Positions 1 through 12,290 of a stretch of DNA of 64,000 nucleotides are shown one piece after another (position 1 is the first letter of the stretch; the number at the start of each line of letters is the position of its first letter). The DNA lies in the NCBI GenBank assembly GCA_963662155.1, contig OY759274.1, forward strand, positions 16,138,439-16,202,438. Direction: 5' to 3'. The notes under the pieces were generated by a model, which saw only the letters and a program-made list of their open reading frames with translations, had not been told where the DNA came from and did no database searches. This DNA comes from Lamellibrachia columna. Taxonomy: Eukaryota; Annelida; Polychaeta; Sabellida; Siboglinidae. Made by a program: the position numbers and the translations under genes.

Positions 1-62
<62 letters not shown>
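1..62. repeat. CGCA/ACGC simple repeat at window edge
   Basis: A run of CGCA tetranucleotides fills the first 60 bases and may continue outside the window. Confidence 0.95.
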
Positions 63-63
<1 letters not shown>

Positions 64-2530
64 TCGCTCGACCGACACAGAAGCCGAGATGGCGTAGGAA
101 TGAGCAGGTTTTCCAGGGGGTGAATTGTAAAGCGCTTTGAACACTCCTGAGGACTGGATGCCGCCAACTATATGAACGTATCTCTATCAACAATGAAAGC
201 CTAATCAGAAATGCTGCCGGCGCTCATGAGTAAGGAGCTATCTTGTCATTGGAAGGTTCACGAGAAAACTACGTCATAGATCCACCTGGTAACAATACGA
301 TGTGCCTCAAATGAACGTACATGTGTGGAGTGCTTAAGCCGGCAGGAGGGTGCGCAAACTCATTAATTAATTAGGTATGTTTCCCATTGATTGGTTGCTT
401 GATTAATTGGTTGATTGACTGATCGATCGGATCGATTTATTAAATTTGTTCAGTACATGTAATACACTGGCGTTCATTTGGGATATACCGGCACGGCGCC
501 TCCCATTGATGGGGAGCTTACCTCGGGACTAGTTCACTGTTGGAACAGCAGGTCGACTGTCAGCGTAAACACAAATTGATGACATATGGGTATAGAAAGA
601 CTGGAATGCTTGACTTTAGGATGAGCCACTAAAAGGCCGTAATTTCCCTACAATTGTTGTAAATTCCATAGAAACATACTAACCATTGGCTGATACATGT
701 GGTGTCCATCAAGTGCCAGGACACTCCCTTTTATTGTGGTCGGATTTTTGTATCAAGTCAGAATTTGTTGTCAAGACGCCGCGAGGTGGCGCACTCCTGC
801 ACTTGTTCCTCAGAAGAGAACATTTCTAAAATGGAAAGGTAGGACATTGGAACACATAACTGTCATACGTAAATTAGCCGATGCCAATGATTTTACTTGC
901 CACAAGACTATTCAGCCAGGAAAGCTGAAACATTTAAAATGTCGGACTTTTGGCAATGAGATGTTGCAGTATGAATTGGAGTTGAAAACGCGTAGGCATA
1001 TTGTAGTGGTGACATTCTTGATACACCGTAGGCGTATTAATATTTTTCGAAATCTGGTCATTTTGAGACATGATTAAAAGAGCTGGAGGCAAGTGTTTTT
1101 CACCAAACTGTTCAGAACATTGGCAACACATTGCCATTGGATGTCACGAAGGCTTATAATGTTTTATGGTCACATGTTCTTTCAATCATGCAAAACGTTA
1201 ATATTTACAACCAAAGGGAAACATAACTGCGTCCTTCCGTCGTCTGTAGAACGTTTCACCACGCTGTGTACAGGGCTACTGCTGAGTGAACGCAGGTGTC
1301 CGGTTTGCGTCTTGAATTCAGAACTTTGGCATGAAAGGCGGATGTGCTAATCACTACATTTATATTTTGGGGTTTGTAATATAAGTACACAACTTCAGTT
1401 AGTTATGTCACACTGTTCCTCGTTCTATGGTGTATGTATTTCTATGATGCGTTTTAATTTACATGGCACAAAGGTAACAGGAAACATTTTAATCTACCAG
1501 TTTGCACTCACTGTTGTTATATGGCACTACTACTACTTTTAGCAGAATGTCTCCCGATTCAAATTCAAATCACGAATGGAATGGTGCACTTTATACAGAG
1601 TAGTTTAAAATGCAACAACAGTTTGGATAGCGCTCTTGAGTTGGTAATCTAGCCCTCCGAGGTATTGGTTCATATATGTCTAAAATTCTCAGTTACACCT
1701 TTTCCCATTTCAGACACGATGCCACTACTTTCTGTAATATGAAACCTAGCTACTTTTATTATATCATTCAGAACCACTATCAGAAGGGGCTAGATGAGAA
1801 ACTATTAAACACAGTTTCCTTGGCAAAGTATGTGCTGAATAATATAGAGAATGCGTGTAGCACGTTTTAGTCAAATACGTGTTAGTCTCTTTGTGTGCAA
1901 AGATACTTCAATTGTAATTGAATTGTACACATTGTCGTACGAATAAATACATAATTTTACTATTACTACACTACCGTGCCTCTAGTTTACAATAATGCCG
2001 ATATAGAATTTAAAACGATTACGTGTTGTTTTAGTCACTTGTGGCATACTCGTTTTTTATTAAACATTTGTATTACTATAGTTGTTTTAGTCAATATTGC
2101 AATAAATGGCACATAACAGATGTTTAATGTTGTCTTTTCGTTTAGACATTTTCAGACACACCGCATTTTCTTCGTAGGAACAGGGCTACCTACAGGTTAA
2201 ACGAAGCAAAATCCGCTGCGTTTTGCCGAAACTCTAGACTCAAAAGTAATTACACCTCGTCTACTGTAGATTTGACATTCGAAGTTACACTTATGTGACG
2301 AATACAAGAAAATACATAGGATTATTTTATCACGATTTTTATATATTCAGCAAATCCGTATTAAAACAGGACACGGCCAAAGCCGTATTCCGCCCCAAAA
2401 TCCGTATTGTATACGGACAATACGTACGACGTCGCAAGTCTGAATTTTGGGTCGATTACATTACGCCTTATCTCGCTTAAAACCAGATTATGGGTGTCCA
2501 AAATTACACTATTTCAACTGTTTTGTCTAA
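63..2530. other. No supported gene
   Basis: AT-rich sequence with several short open frames but no splice context or recognisable domain. The frames at 697-1077 and 1676-1870 have no domain I recognise. Confidence 0.6.
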
Positions 2531-2644
2531 AAAAAACGTCAAATGGTTGGGAAGGGGGATACCCCCTCCCTCCACCCCCACGAGACTCGTTGCGCTTCAT
2601 ACATTACCTTGGAAACCCCCCCCCTTTCTAAACCCTGGATCCAC

Positions 2645-2790
2645 CCCTGAAGACAGACACGTGACAGACATTCCCCAAGTGTTTCATATAAGGACAGACG
2701 TGTGACAGACATTCCCAAATGTCCCGTATAAAGACAGACATCTGACAGACATTCCCAGGTGTTTCGTATAAGGACAGACGTGTGACGGCA
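2645..2790. repeat. Short tandem array, about 42-bp unit, 3-4 copies
   Basis: GACAGACGTGTGACAGACAT followed by TCCCAAGTGT and a TATAAGG end recurs at roughly 42-base spacing with minor differences. Just upstream (2545-2645) C-rich sequence with GGATCCACCCC resembles the end of the short repeat seen near 19480. Confidence 0.7.
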
Positions 2791-3235
2791 TATCTACCGC
2801 TTTTAATGATGTGACGTGATAGATTAGATCAATATCTGGCGCCGAAGTCCTCGCGCCGCGGCCGCGAGGGGAGGGTGTAGAAGGGGGCTTCCCGTCCTGG
2901 TGTAAAAAAAAAATCTATTTTAGAGTATTTTTATTTAATTCTGGTGCATTTCCTATGTGAAGTGATGTGGTTTGGTCGTATATTTGGATTCGAAATGATT
3001 AATTTTAACTGTACCCTTGGAATTGCGGTTTGGCGATAGATTTTGGATTGAACACAGTAAAGCGGTAGATAATGTAAAATTGAAGACAAAGTGGTAGTTC
3101 TACCGCCAAAGCGGTAGACTTGGCAGCTTTGTATAAATACATGATCAACTCGCGATGGTTACGGGCACTGCCACTGCCACTGGCACTGGACGAAAGAGGC
3201 GCTCTCGAAACACTGCAGTCACCAGCCGTAATCTT

Positions 3236-3500
3236 TTACTTAACATTATTAGGGCTTTATGCTGACGGTTTTCCTACATTTTTGTACCTGAATGCGTTCC
3301 TTATATAATACCGCATACATAATACTGTAAAATAGTTCATATATAAACAAAAAGATTGTGTTTAGGCCGCTTTTAATCAGTTTTATAGATCAAAACAGGA
3401 GAACCGATTGCATAATAAAAATGGCGCGCGTGCGATTTGCGCACTAGTCACGCCTCGGTGACGACGGTGCCACCAGAACCGCGATGTTTGTGCGTATAGT
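3236..3500 (+). repeat. Long direct repeat, copy 1
   Basis: About 250 bases starting near ATTATTAGGGCTTTATGC and including ATTTTTGTACCTGAATGCGT, AAAATGGCG and TCACGCCTCGGTG are repeated in the same orientation at 4263-4500. A MITE lies between the copies. Confidence 0.75.
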
Positions 3501-3556
3501 GCATACAATTATGCAACGTAAAAAAAACGAAGAGAAAAAATAGAGAAAATAGGATA

Positions 3557-4231
3557 AAGGTGCATTAACCTGGCCGAAATTATTAACGCTATTAAATGAC
3601 AGTTTTACCTCAAGCAAGACACTTGTTTATGAGTAAGATTTAAAGATATTTGCACGATCTGTGAACTTTTAATAATTTTTTGATATATATATATGCGATG
3701 TCTTTGCTTTTTTTTACATTATCTTATATTTTTTGTCGAGATATTTGTCGGTGGATTTTTTTAGGGATTTTCAAAATTAAATTGAACTCTACTTTTTTCC
3801 CCTTAGACTTACAAAATATTTGTTGGTGAAATAACCTGTCCGGTTCGATTTTTGGGGGCTTTTAAACATTAAATTGTCGATTTTTAGAGTTTTTCGTAAC
3901 ATTAAATTGCACTTTTTCTTCTATTTTTCGTATTTTCTTATACTGCGGTACGAAATATTTGACAGCGAAATCGCCTTTCCGGTTCTGATGCCACCGTGAT
4001 ATTGTTACAGCACATTTCGGATGATCGCCATATTAAGAACACCGGCTATTGCCGGTTCTAGCGTTGTTTTGGGCACTAAAAGTGAGCTAAAACACAATAT
4101 GTTTTGCAAATATACGTCCGTTTTGTACCTGATCCGATGGGGAGTGATGCAAAGAACACATTAGCATCGAAAAAATGAGGTAAAACTGTCATTTAATAGC
4201 GTTAATAATTTCGGCCAGGTTAATGCACCTT
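3557..4231. mobile_element. MITE with long inverted repeats and TA target duplication (mariner-like)
   Basis: The first about 55 bases (AAGGTGCATTAACCTGGCCG and on through ATTAACGCTATTAAATGACA) reappear as their reverse complement at 4177-4231. TA flanks both ends, as for Tc1/mariner-type elements. The 675-bp interior is AT-rich and has no transposase, so it is non-autonomous. Confidence 0.75.
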
Positions 4232-4262
4232 TACCCGAAACAGCGTTCCTGATAACTAGCTT

Positions 4263-4500
4263 AAATTATTAGGGCTTTATGCCGACGATTTTTCCTGCAT
4301 TTTTGTACCTGAATGCGTTCCTTGCATCATTCCGCATATGTTCCAGTAAAACATTTCATATATTCTTTAAAAATATTGTGTTTTAGGCCACTTTTAATCA
4401 GTTTTACACATCAAAACGGCGTAAACGATTGCATGATAAAAATGGCGAGTGTGCGATTTGCGCATTAGTCACGCCTCGGTGCCATCAGAACCGCGAAGGC
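4263..4500 (+). repeat. Long direct repeat, copy 2
   Basis: Diverged second copy of the 3236-3500 sequence. Similarity continues into the purine-rich AGAGAAAAAAGAGAAAGTAGG at its 3' side, which matches the sequence just left of the MITE. Confidence 0.75.
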
Positions 4501-4771
4501 GATCTTTGTGCGTATCGAGCGTAGACTACGCATCGTAAAAAAATTTAAAGAGAAAAAAGAGAAAGTAGGCTAAACAATTTTTAAAACGAAAAAGTTCTAC
4601 AAAATAATATTCTCCACAGTTTTTATATTAAACGCAATATTTGTAGAGCACATACAGAGAGGGAGGGAGGGAGGGAGCTTCTGATTGTCTGTGCTTCTGC
4701 TTGAAGATATAATATTATGTCTATTAGGTCAGGGCATTTATCAAGACTGAACGTACACCAACTGATGCGTA

Positions 4772-5089
4772 AAAGGTAAAGTCATTCCCCAGGCATTACG
4801 CCTTAGGAAGCCATGAAGGTTTATATGGCCAGTGCTTAAACCTGGTTTCTGTAGTGCGAAGCAATTTAGAGTGCAGTTATACTAACTCTCCTGGACGGGA
4901 CACTAGTCCATCGCAGGTACCTTCCAAACAGTGTTTGTACTCATTTGCAGCTGAGTAGACTGAGGTAAAGTGGGGTAAGCGAAATTGCCTAAGCTTCGAA
5001 AACGAACCGTGCCCAGTGTGGGTCTTGAACTCACAACCCTTGAATTTAGAGTCCAACGCCTTAACCACTAGACCACGGCTGCTCCCCTT
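4772..5089 (-). mobile_element. tRNA-derived SINE with 18-bp target-site duplication
   Basis: Read on the minus strand it starts with a tRNA-like head: box A region GTGGTCTAGTGGTTAAGGCG and box B region GTTGTGAGTTCAAGACCC. A non-tRNA body containing GCGATGGACTAGTGTCCCG follows. It is flanked by a perfect TACACCAACTGATGCGTA at 4754-4771 and 5090-5107, the signature of LINE-driven retroposition. The head is a pol III promoter, not a functional tRNA gene. Confidence 0.9.
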
Positions 5090-5107
5090 TACACCAACTG
5101 ATGCGTA

Positions 5108-7170
5108 CTATTATTTTTTTGTGTAAACGTGTTGAGAAAATTGCTGTAAACAGAATGATTACGTATCCTCAATAGAACAACACGCATGTATCGATACAAT
5201 TAGGATACCAGAATAATTGCGATATAAAAAAAGCGCTTCTAAGTGAGGATTACAACGTCATTCACGGCGTTGACAAGTGTCAATGTGTGGTGCTGCTAAA
5301 GATTATCTGATGCAAACAGGACAACGCCGTCCGTGCGCATGGACAATGCCTGTCGTGGTTCGTTGATTACTTCCTCCTCCAGCACAGACAAAAGGTGTTA
5401 ATTCCAGTCCACCAGCCAGCATGCAGGGAATTCTTGCATTTAGTGTGTTGTATATAACAATCCATGGGAAGTTGTTGCTTCTGCTATTGAAGCGACAAAT
5501 GGCATACTGTGTGGGGCCTATCATGACTGAAGAACGACCAATTGAAGAAATATGGAGGAGTGTGCAAGACAGCATTTCGTGTGCTATATCCGTGTTGACT
5601 TGCTTGATATATGTATCAACATACGTTGTATGTCCATAGCACACACTGCGTGCTTCCTGTGGTGTTGTCTGTAAAAGCTGATATCAGCTAAATAGGTAGA
5701 AGTGCATTGCGTTGACAGCCAGTCGGACGAAATGGGTGAACAAAGAAATGCTTCGAAGCAGCTACTATGAAAACAAAAGGTGCATTATAAACAGGGACTT
5801 TGTGACCTAACAGAATACGGAAGGTTTGTTTATAAACATTATTTGGCTTTGTAGATCAATAATATCTATACTAAGGAGTACACCTATTTGATATGGTATT
5901 AATTCTGATACATATTTTATTCATTCTACAAACGATTGATCATTTCATATGGAGTTTTGAATAATGTATTGGGACAGATTAATTATTAGTTACAACTATT
6001 TATTTCTGCTTCTGATGCAACTCATGACTGTGTATTAGCCGCAAGAAAATGTGGATAGACTGTTGCTGGCAGGGAGACGAGACACTTTCTAGGCGTTTTG
6101 GCTTAATGTTGACTAACGTAACTGTTATGTGCATTTGTTCAACAAAGTAACGGCGGTGGGAATTGCTAGATGCATGGATAATAAACAGACATACCAGTTA
6201 ACACAACTGTTCGATGATACTATTGCCAATATAATAAACCTTTTCCACTTGGAGTGTGTTGTATTCCTAAGACAGAGTTATCTAGTCTTATTGATATCAA
6301 TTACACGGCCGACGTTCTAGTAGACGCCATCTTAGAGTGATCACTTCCGGCGCATGCGCATAATTTTCACTACTAGATAATTCAATATCAATAACATAGA
6401 CTAGTAATATTATTTATGATTGTTATACATTTTGCTGCATTACAACATGAACTATGCCATACAAGAAACATTCTAATTAACTAAATTGTTTAATTAGTAT
6501 TTGTTATGTCAATTAAATGTAAAGTGAACATGTTTCAAGAGTTCACACCACAAATTCAACTAAAAAGGGTGTACCTACTATATAAACGGGTATTCGTGTT
6601 GTCATAAGATAAGTTGCTAGCTCAACACATAGGGATTGTCAGTAGTTTGGGGTGAGAACTACAAGGGTCTGGGGGCCGACAAATCTCTCCCCTGAGAGCT
6701 GCTCGATACGCAACTATAAGAGACTCGGTGACTGTGGATTGGTCTCTCCACCGACTGATAGGAGGTGCAACCAAATAGCTGATAATGGCTAAGTGTCACT
6801 CACGTCATTGGTCTCTTATTTTTTAAACAAAAGAATATCGATCATTACATATTCAGATTCAGTTTATTATTCTCGATTCGCATTTGTTGATCAATTGGCA
6901 TCAGTTTTATTGTCATCGTACCAAACGTCTGTCAATCCTTAATCAATTACATGTAAATTATTATGTTGATGTTCTTCCTTGCATTTTAGCAACTCAATGC
7001 TTTCATTATATCACTCTACGTCACTCCCAAAACAAAAAGGCTATATAATGTTAGTGTTTTATGGCACTCCAGCACATATGCATATTTGTTCTCTTCGAAG
7101 AACAGCCAGGTCAATTTGTTAAGCTAATGCTTTCCACAGGTTTTGATTTTACTGTGCTTCTCTACATGCA
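5108..7170. other. No supported gene
   Basis: Short open frames on both strands (for example around 5303-5644) lack splice sites and domains. A GC-rich patch, CTTCCGGCGCATGCGC near 6345, resembles CpG-rich repeat or promoter sequence, but I cannot assign it. Confidence 0.5.
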
Positions 7171-7174
7171 ATCT

Positions 7175-7350
7175 AATGTCTGACACATAAGGAAACGTCT
7201 TGCAACATATTGTGCACACCTAATCGATTCAAATGGACATGCACAATTTACCCCACCAATAATAACAAACTCGGATTTACTTGCATTTAACTTTAATGTG
7301 GTCTCTGTCATCCAGTGGAAGATTTTGTGGAGACAATCCCTGAGCTAGTT
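7175..7350 (-). pseudogene. Fragment of a LINE reverse transcriptase (palm/thumb region)
   Basis: Minus-strand reading gives LRDCLHKIFHWMTETTLKLN then ASKSEFVIIGG, matching the 'WM...KLKLN..KTEFIIIG' region downstream of the catalytic FADD in jockey/CR1-type reverse transcriptases. No intact flanking motifs remain. Confidence 0.6.
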
Positions 7351-8089
7351 TTGGAAGTGATTTGTATCTCGTGCAGCCAAAATAGCATAGGTCTGTGATT
7401 TATTAGCATACACTTGATCATTTGCTGTTTCGCCAGAACTGTCTGCACTGATTGTCCTTAAACACTTCCAGGAGTAACGATGTGGTAATATCTTCATTTT
7501 GTTGGACCCCCGACTACAACGGTATTTTTCAAATAACAAACAAACAAACATGAGTTATAACATTTACATCCATTAAATTTAACAAAGGTAATAATAAATA
7601 CATTTGTATGTGGGCGTTTTCTCGTCCAGGGTACACTTTTACCTAAATGAACTTTCCCGCATAGTATTGAAATAATTAATGGTGTAATATTAATTCAGTC
7701 TAATTACCATACAATTTTTGTGGCTGAGCGGGATTGAGAGACTTTCCATGAAACCGCCAATAATCTGTATATCTGGACAGAGGTCTTTAAAAACAAAGGC
7801 GCTAAAATTCCAATAGATGGAACGTGATAAGTCTCTTTCATGGTTTCATCAATTAGAGCAAAAGGAAATTCATTAATGTTCACCTAAATTAGCTAAGGAA
7901 GCTCCAGCACATGATCACAGAACAGAATAAACTAATGAAATCTAAATATATATATTCCTTGCTCACTTACCATATGCTTCTGGGAAAATCTCAGCTGAAG
8001 GATGCACAACAACCAACTCATTTCTTCGTGGTGATGTCCTACTCAAGAGAGATGGAGTCCACGGCTGACCCATTGTGTCTGGAATGATA

Positions 8090-8220
8090 TACACAGACGT
8101 CGTCATTTCATCCTCCCAAAGGCCAATAAATGAATGGGCAAAATGTTCTATAGTTTCTGTTAATGCAGGCCATGTGAATATGTTAAAAAACAAAATTTAC
8201 AAATATCTTATTACACATAG
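8090..8220 (+). pseudogene. C-terminal fragment of a CR1-like LINE
   Basis: The frame reading SSSQRPINEWAKCSI and then VNMLKNKIYKYL matches the last residues of the intact LINE at 14443-17157 (SQRTINEWNKLS, VNMFKNKVDTYL). Only the tail remains, consistent with a 5'-truncated insertion. Confidence 0.65.
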
Positions 8221-8224
8221 GTGT

Positions 8225-9700
8225 AAGAAAAACGGTCTTGTTAAATGCTTCCTTTTCTGTCTGAATCAACCAATGGTTCCATTCCAAAAATGTATATGAT
8301 TCAAACTCGACCAAACATTACATCTATATTACACATATGTTGAATAATGGTGGGATGATAGGATGAACATTTGAAGCAGTATGCCGACGACCATGGGAGG
8401 ATGAATATTTGCAGCAGTAAGAATACCCCAAAAAGCCATCTTGGTTCACCGTGGGGAAAGACAGCCACCCATATACCGGGGCAGTTCGGTCTTCAACTCC
8501 TTCCCCGTGTTTTTAGTTTTGTCATGTTTGATCGCCCTGATAGTACATGGCAAAGTCAGTTTAGGTTGCCCAACCATGGCATTATGTTCTTTTGACTGTC
8601 GAGTACAACAAAGATACGTCATGCCTGGACGATTCTGATCGAACGCAGCAAGTTGAATGTTAAACCTCTAACCATGCATAACATACCGAAATATGGATTT
8701 ATGTACCATATTGGTTCGTCCATATAAATAGGGACGAAACATTGTCTGAATAATAGTACATCCATACACACATGAAAATATTATGATAGTACAGAGGCTA
8801 TAATAGTTGTCAAGTAAAAATGGAGTTAGCACATAAAATATACCTTCCAATTTATAAATTGGTGAAATGTTACAAAAGTTATATATGCACGTATTTCCAC
8901 AATGTCTGGGAGTGGTAGTGTTTGAAAGTTTAGTGTCTTTGTAAAATTAAAACAATTGCCTCTTTCCTTGATATACAAGTGATACAATTCAGAAAATAGT
9001 AATAATTTATCGTACTCAATATAACCAGGATGCATGTAATTCCAAAAAACAATGCCCCGAACGCGGCGGTGCGCAGAAGAGTTGCACGAGTCATGGTATG
9101 TTCGCTTCCCCAGTCGAACATCCACGGAAAGGACTTTTTTGCTAGTAATGCAGTGGCGGGATACGTAGTTAAAGTTTAACAATGTACGGTTCATATAAGT
9201 TAGCATCTCTCTGATTGTATACCTACCAATATTATCTGGACAATATCTCATTATTAACTCCATGGAGAGTATTCCAGAAATACTGTTTATGAGACAATAT
9301 TTCTTCAGAAGTATATCCTGGATATTGTTCTGCTACTGCATTACACACAGAATGTCTGCAAATTGTACAAATACCGAAGTTGATTTTCGGCTGTCTGCAG
9401 ATGAAAGCGTATCAGTGAATTACAGTTAGTTGATAGTAAATTATTATAACATCTGTGAACAATGTAATTTGCTGGCTCAGTAACTTGATTAAATGCAAAT
9501 TTTAAGGTGGCTACTCGAATGTTAATTGTATTTCTTTTCCTAAATAACAACATTCTTCTTCACATAACGAGCGGGTCCAGTCTCAGAAAAAAGGGGTGCC
9601 CAGTTTTCCAATAAAAACATATTTATTACGTAACTTAATATTTAATCTAATTTACTGAAATATCTAATTCTTGTAATTCTAGATCCTGTTAATGTGACTT
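8225..9700. other. No supported gene
   Basis: AT-rich. The 145-residue open frame on the minus strand (8826-9263) has no domain or splice context I can support. Confidence 0.5.
9545..9620. repeat. Dispersed short repeat, copy 1 (second at 19680-19755)
   Basis: ACAACATTCTTCTTCACATA, then GGGTCCAGTCT, a run of A, GGGGTGC and AGTTTTCCAATA occur in both places in the same orientation. A third diverged piece is at 19478-19520. It resembles the end of a transposon, but I could not define boundaries. Confidence 0.6.
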
Positions 9701-9702
9701 AC

Positions 9703-9857
9703 CAAAGTTATTTCTGTGGATATACTGAAGGTGTGGTTCCACCATCTCTATGGAGATATCTTTGAAAGATGCCAAGGCCACTAAACGGGCTGTGTGGTGG
9801 TCATGCCAATGAATCAGGTCACGTTCCACGTATGTACATGGTAGTACTCAGAACACA
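9703..9857 (-). pseudogene. KCTD3/SHKBP1-like exon with stop and frameshift
   Basis: KCTD3 and SHKBP1 are BTB-WD40 adaptor proteins. After acceptor TTTGCAG, the phase-1 reading is CSEYYHVHTWNVT, then TGA (9814-9816), then FIGMTTTQP, aligning with the family segment around 'TWTVTRFRGM'. The stop sits where the family has Arg (CGA to TGA). After QP the match continues one frame over (LVALASFKDISIE) to donor GTAAGT. Confidence 0.75.
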
Positions 9858-10160
9858 CTGCAAACACAGCAGTGAGCTACAGTGATTCACTTTCATTTAT
9901 TCAAGCACCTGATACTGATAAGCCGCGTCGTTCAAAAGAAAGCTGATATGATCATAACCAATGCTTCAATTTGGATTACTTGAAAAGAAAACCAAGCTTT
10001 TACTTGTATATTTTAAATAACTGTGGATGTCAGAGTATATGTAATTGATGGCCCACTAAAAATCAACCCATAAATGTGTCATAGACACCATCATGAAATA
10101 AAGCTTTTTCAGGTATATTTGAATATTTTCCAAAGACATATACTTGAGAATTGGACCTAC

Positions 10161-10331
10161 CACAGACGAGATGCTTCGATGACAACATCACCTTAGTGAG
10201 GGGACTGGTGTGTACAGAGAACGTCTGGACGAGCTGTGGGCCCTGTCCAACTGACTCTGGGTGCTGCATAATCACACGCGCAGCTCCCGAAATTGTCCAG
10301 TAGGCTATCTCAATCCATTTCCCACTCAGGG
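10161..10331 (-). pseudogene. KCTD3/SHKBP1-like exon
   Basis: Encodes [20 protein letters not shown] and then [19 protein letters not shown] to KHLVC, a clear match to the KCTD3 WD-repeat region. Donor is GTAGGT. The exon needs two bases to open in frame after a phase-1 exon, but the upstream exon ends in phase 0, so the two cannot be spliced in frame as they stand. Confidence 0.8.
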
Positions 10332-10524
10332 CTGAAAACAGTCAACCAATGTACAATACCAAAACAGCCCTGCTTCAAAGGAGCAACTTGCACATTAGCG
10401 TAAGAAATATAATCAACACATCTAAATGAGACGTTAGTCTTCAGTGTAGTTTCTCTGAATTAGTCAGTATTTATAACATTTAATTCTAACATTCTAGACA
10501 AATGTAGCAAGCAGGGAGACTCAC

Positions 10525-10613
10525 TGTTGTGGGGGCGAGATAGACACTGAGTGTTGTGACACGATCCATACTATGGTATATGTCCTTCATACGCAGCGGG
10601 AACTTTTGCATAT
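10525..10613 (-). pseudogene. KCTD3/SHKBP1-like exon with shortened loop
   Basis: Acceptor CCTACAG and donor GTGAGT. It encodes MQKFPLRMKD followed directly by IYHSMDRVTTLSVYLAPTT. The first ten residues are identical to the family, but about eight residues normally found after MKD are missing. Confidence 0.8.
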
Positions 10614-11006
10614 CTGTAGGTAGGATGCAGAAACAACAATACTCAATCAGTTTTAGTTTTCAATATCTACATACACATATTCTATCTACTGTATCTAATC
10701 TATAAAGAAGTTTATGTTGGTCTGTCAGTTGTGTCCTATTCACGGACGTATTTGTGGGCCAATCTAGATGAAACTCTACAAAATTACACAGGAGCCCCTT
10801 CTGACGAACATGGAGGGTCATATGGGGAACCGTCCATATGGGCCCCCGGGTGGGAATTACCTTTTAAAAAGGCTTTATTTTGTTTTCTATGTCCTCATAA
10901 AAATAATAATTATGGCTGCCTTTTTTCATATTGATACCAGCATTACATCAACTACTGTCCTGTCAGTACACCAGCTTATATTAAATGTGTGACCGTGGTG
11001 AGAGTA

Positions 11007-11136
11007 CTTGTTGACCACCACTGTCTCCGGGCCTGGGAAACTTTGGTGGATTCTGATCCATTCAGCCTTGTTCTCAGTTTCTCGTCCACCAAACATGCTT
11101 TCTGCATCCTCTAGCACCATACCTGTAAAAATCAAA
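11007..11136 (-). other. Exon-like open segment, unidentified
   Basis: After acceptor TTTTTACAG the frame reads MVLEDAESMFGGRETENKAE and on to GPETVVVNKYSHH. It looks coding but does not match the KCTD3 region between the exons on either side. The donor (GTCACA) is weak. Confidence 0.35.
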
Positions 11137-11336
11137 CATCTTCTTCCTTGTACGGTGGCCAAAGTACCGAAGCTTTCTTGTCATCACTGTTCTCAGTAGT
11201 CAACAATTGTTTTCGATTTTCTTACATAGTCATTTCTTTTCAGTCCAGCTAATAACCAACAATCTTCTATAGCATCGCACCTCAAGAGCGGCAACGCGCT
11301 TTTTGCCTGCCCTTTTCAAAGTCTTACACCACCTAC

Positions 11337-11367
11337 CTACGTAGCATATCAATCCGTTGTTACCACC
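11337..11367 (-). pseudogene. KCTD3/SHKBP1-like micro-exon
   Basis: A 31-base exon, acceptor TATTCCAG and donor GTAGGT, reading GGNNGLICYV. It corresponds to the family's 'GCNNGSIYYI', directly before MQKFPLRMKD, and the phase fits the next exon. Confidence 0.65.
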
Positions 11368-11695
11368 CTGGAATAGATGATGACCCAACCGTGTCTTTCC
11401 TTGTCACTGGAACCATGTTTTGTACCTACAACACAACAGAAATATGTGCAGTCTTTGCACATTTCTGCCTGTTTGATACATTTCCTCTGCAGAAGCTGAA
11501 TTAATGATACTGCATTCCACAAAGAGCATTACATATACTAGTGTTTACGCCAATCCTGGTTATATCATGGTTAATAAAGGAACAGTTTAACTAACAAATT
11601 ATCTTGGACGGATATAACACAGTATGCTATTAATATTTTCTGACTTTCTATTGTAAAAAGAGCATGCAAACTGCGTTTTATTTATCTGATTACTT

Positions 11696-12290
11696 GCCAG
11701 TTCTGTGTCATGGCATGCGACACCAGAACCTTGCCTGTCTTGCTGAGTACAGCCACCATGACATAATTACCTGCCAGTTTTGTGCCATGGCATGCCACAC
11801 CCCGACCTTGCCTGTCCTACTGAGTACATCCACCATGAGATAATTACCTGCCAGTTTTGTGTCATGGCATGCGACACCCTGACCTTGCCTGTCCTACTGA
11901 GTATAGTCACCTTGAGAGAATTACCTGCTAGTTTTGTGTCATGACATAAAACACCCCGACCTTGCCTCTCCTACTGAGTACAGCCACCGTGAGAGAATTA
12001 CCTGCCAGATCTGTGCCATGGCATGCAACACAACGACCTTGCCTCTCCTACTGAGTACAGCCACCGTGAGAGAATTGCGTGCCAGTTCTGTGCCATTGCA
12101 TGCCACACCCCGAATTTGCTGTCCTACTGAGTACAGCAACTTTGAGCGAATTATCTGCCAGTTCTGTGCCGTGGAATGCTACACCCCGACTTTGCCTTTC
12201 CTACTGAGCACAGCCACCGTGATAGATTTAACTGCCAGTTCTGTGTCATGGCGTGCAACACCCAGACCTGTCATGTTCCTGAGAACAAAA
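11696..12290. repeat. 77-bp tandem repeat, eight copies
   Basis: GCCAGTTCTGTGCCATGGCA starts each unit. Starts are at 11696, 11773, 11850, 11927, 12004, 12081, 12157 and 12234, that is 77 bases apart with one 76. Conserved parts include CCCCGACCTTGCCTGTCCTA and CTGAGTACAGCCACC. Long open frames here are by-products of the repeat. Confidence 0.95.

Noticed and set aside
5040..5089. A tRNA gene on the minus strand
   Set aside because: Boxes A and B are present, but the sequence continues into a SINE body with an 18-bp TSD and no proper acceptor stem.
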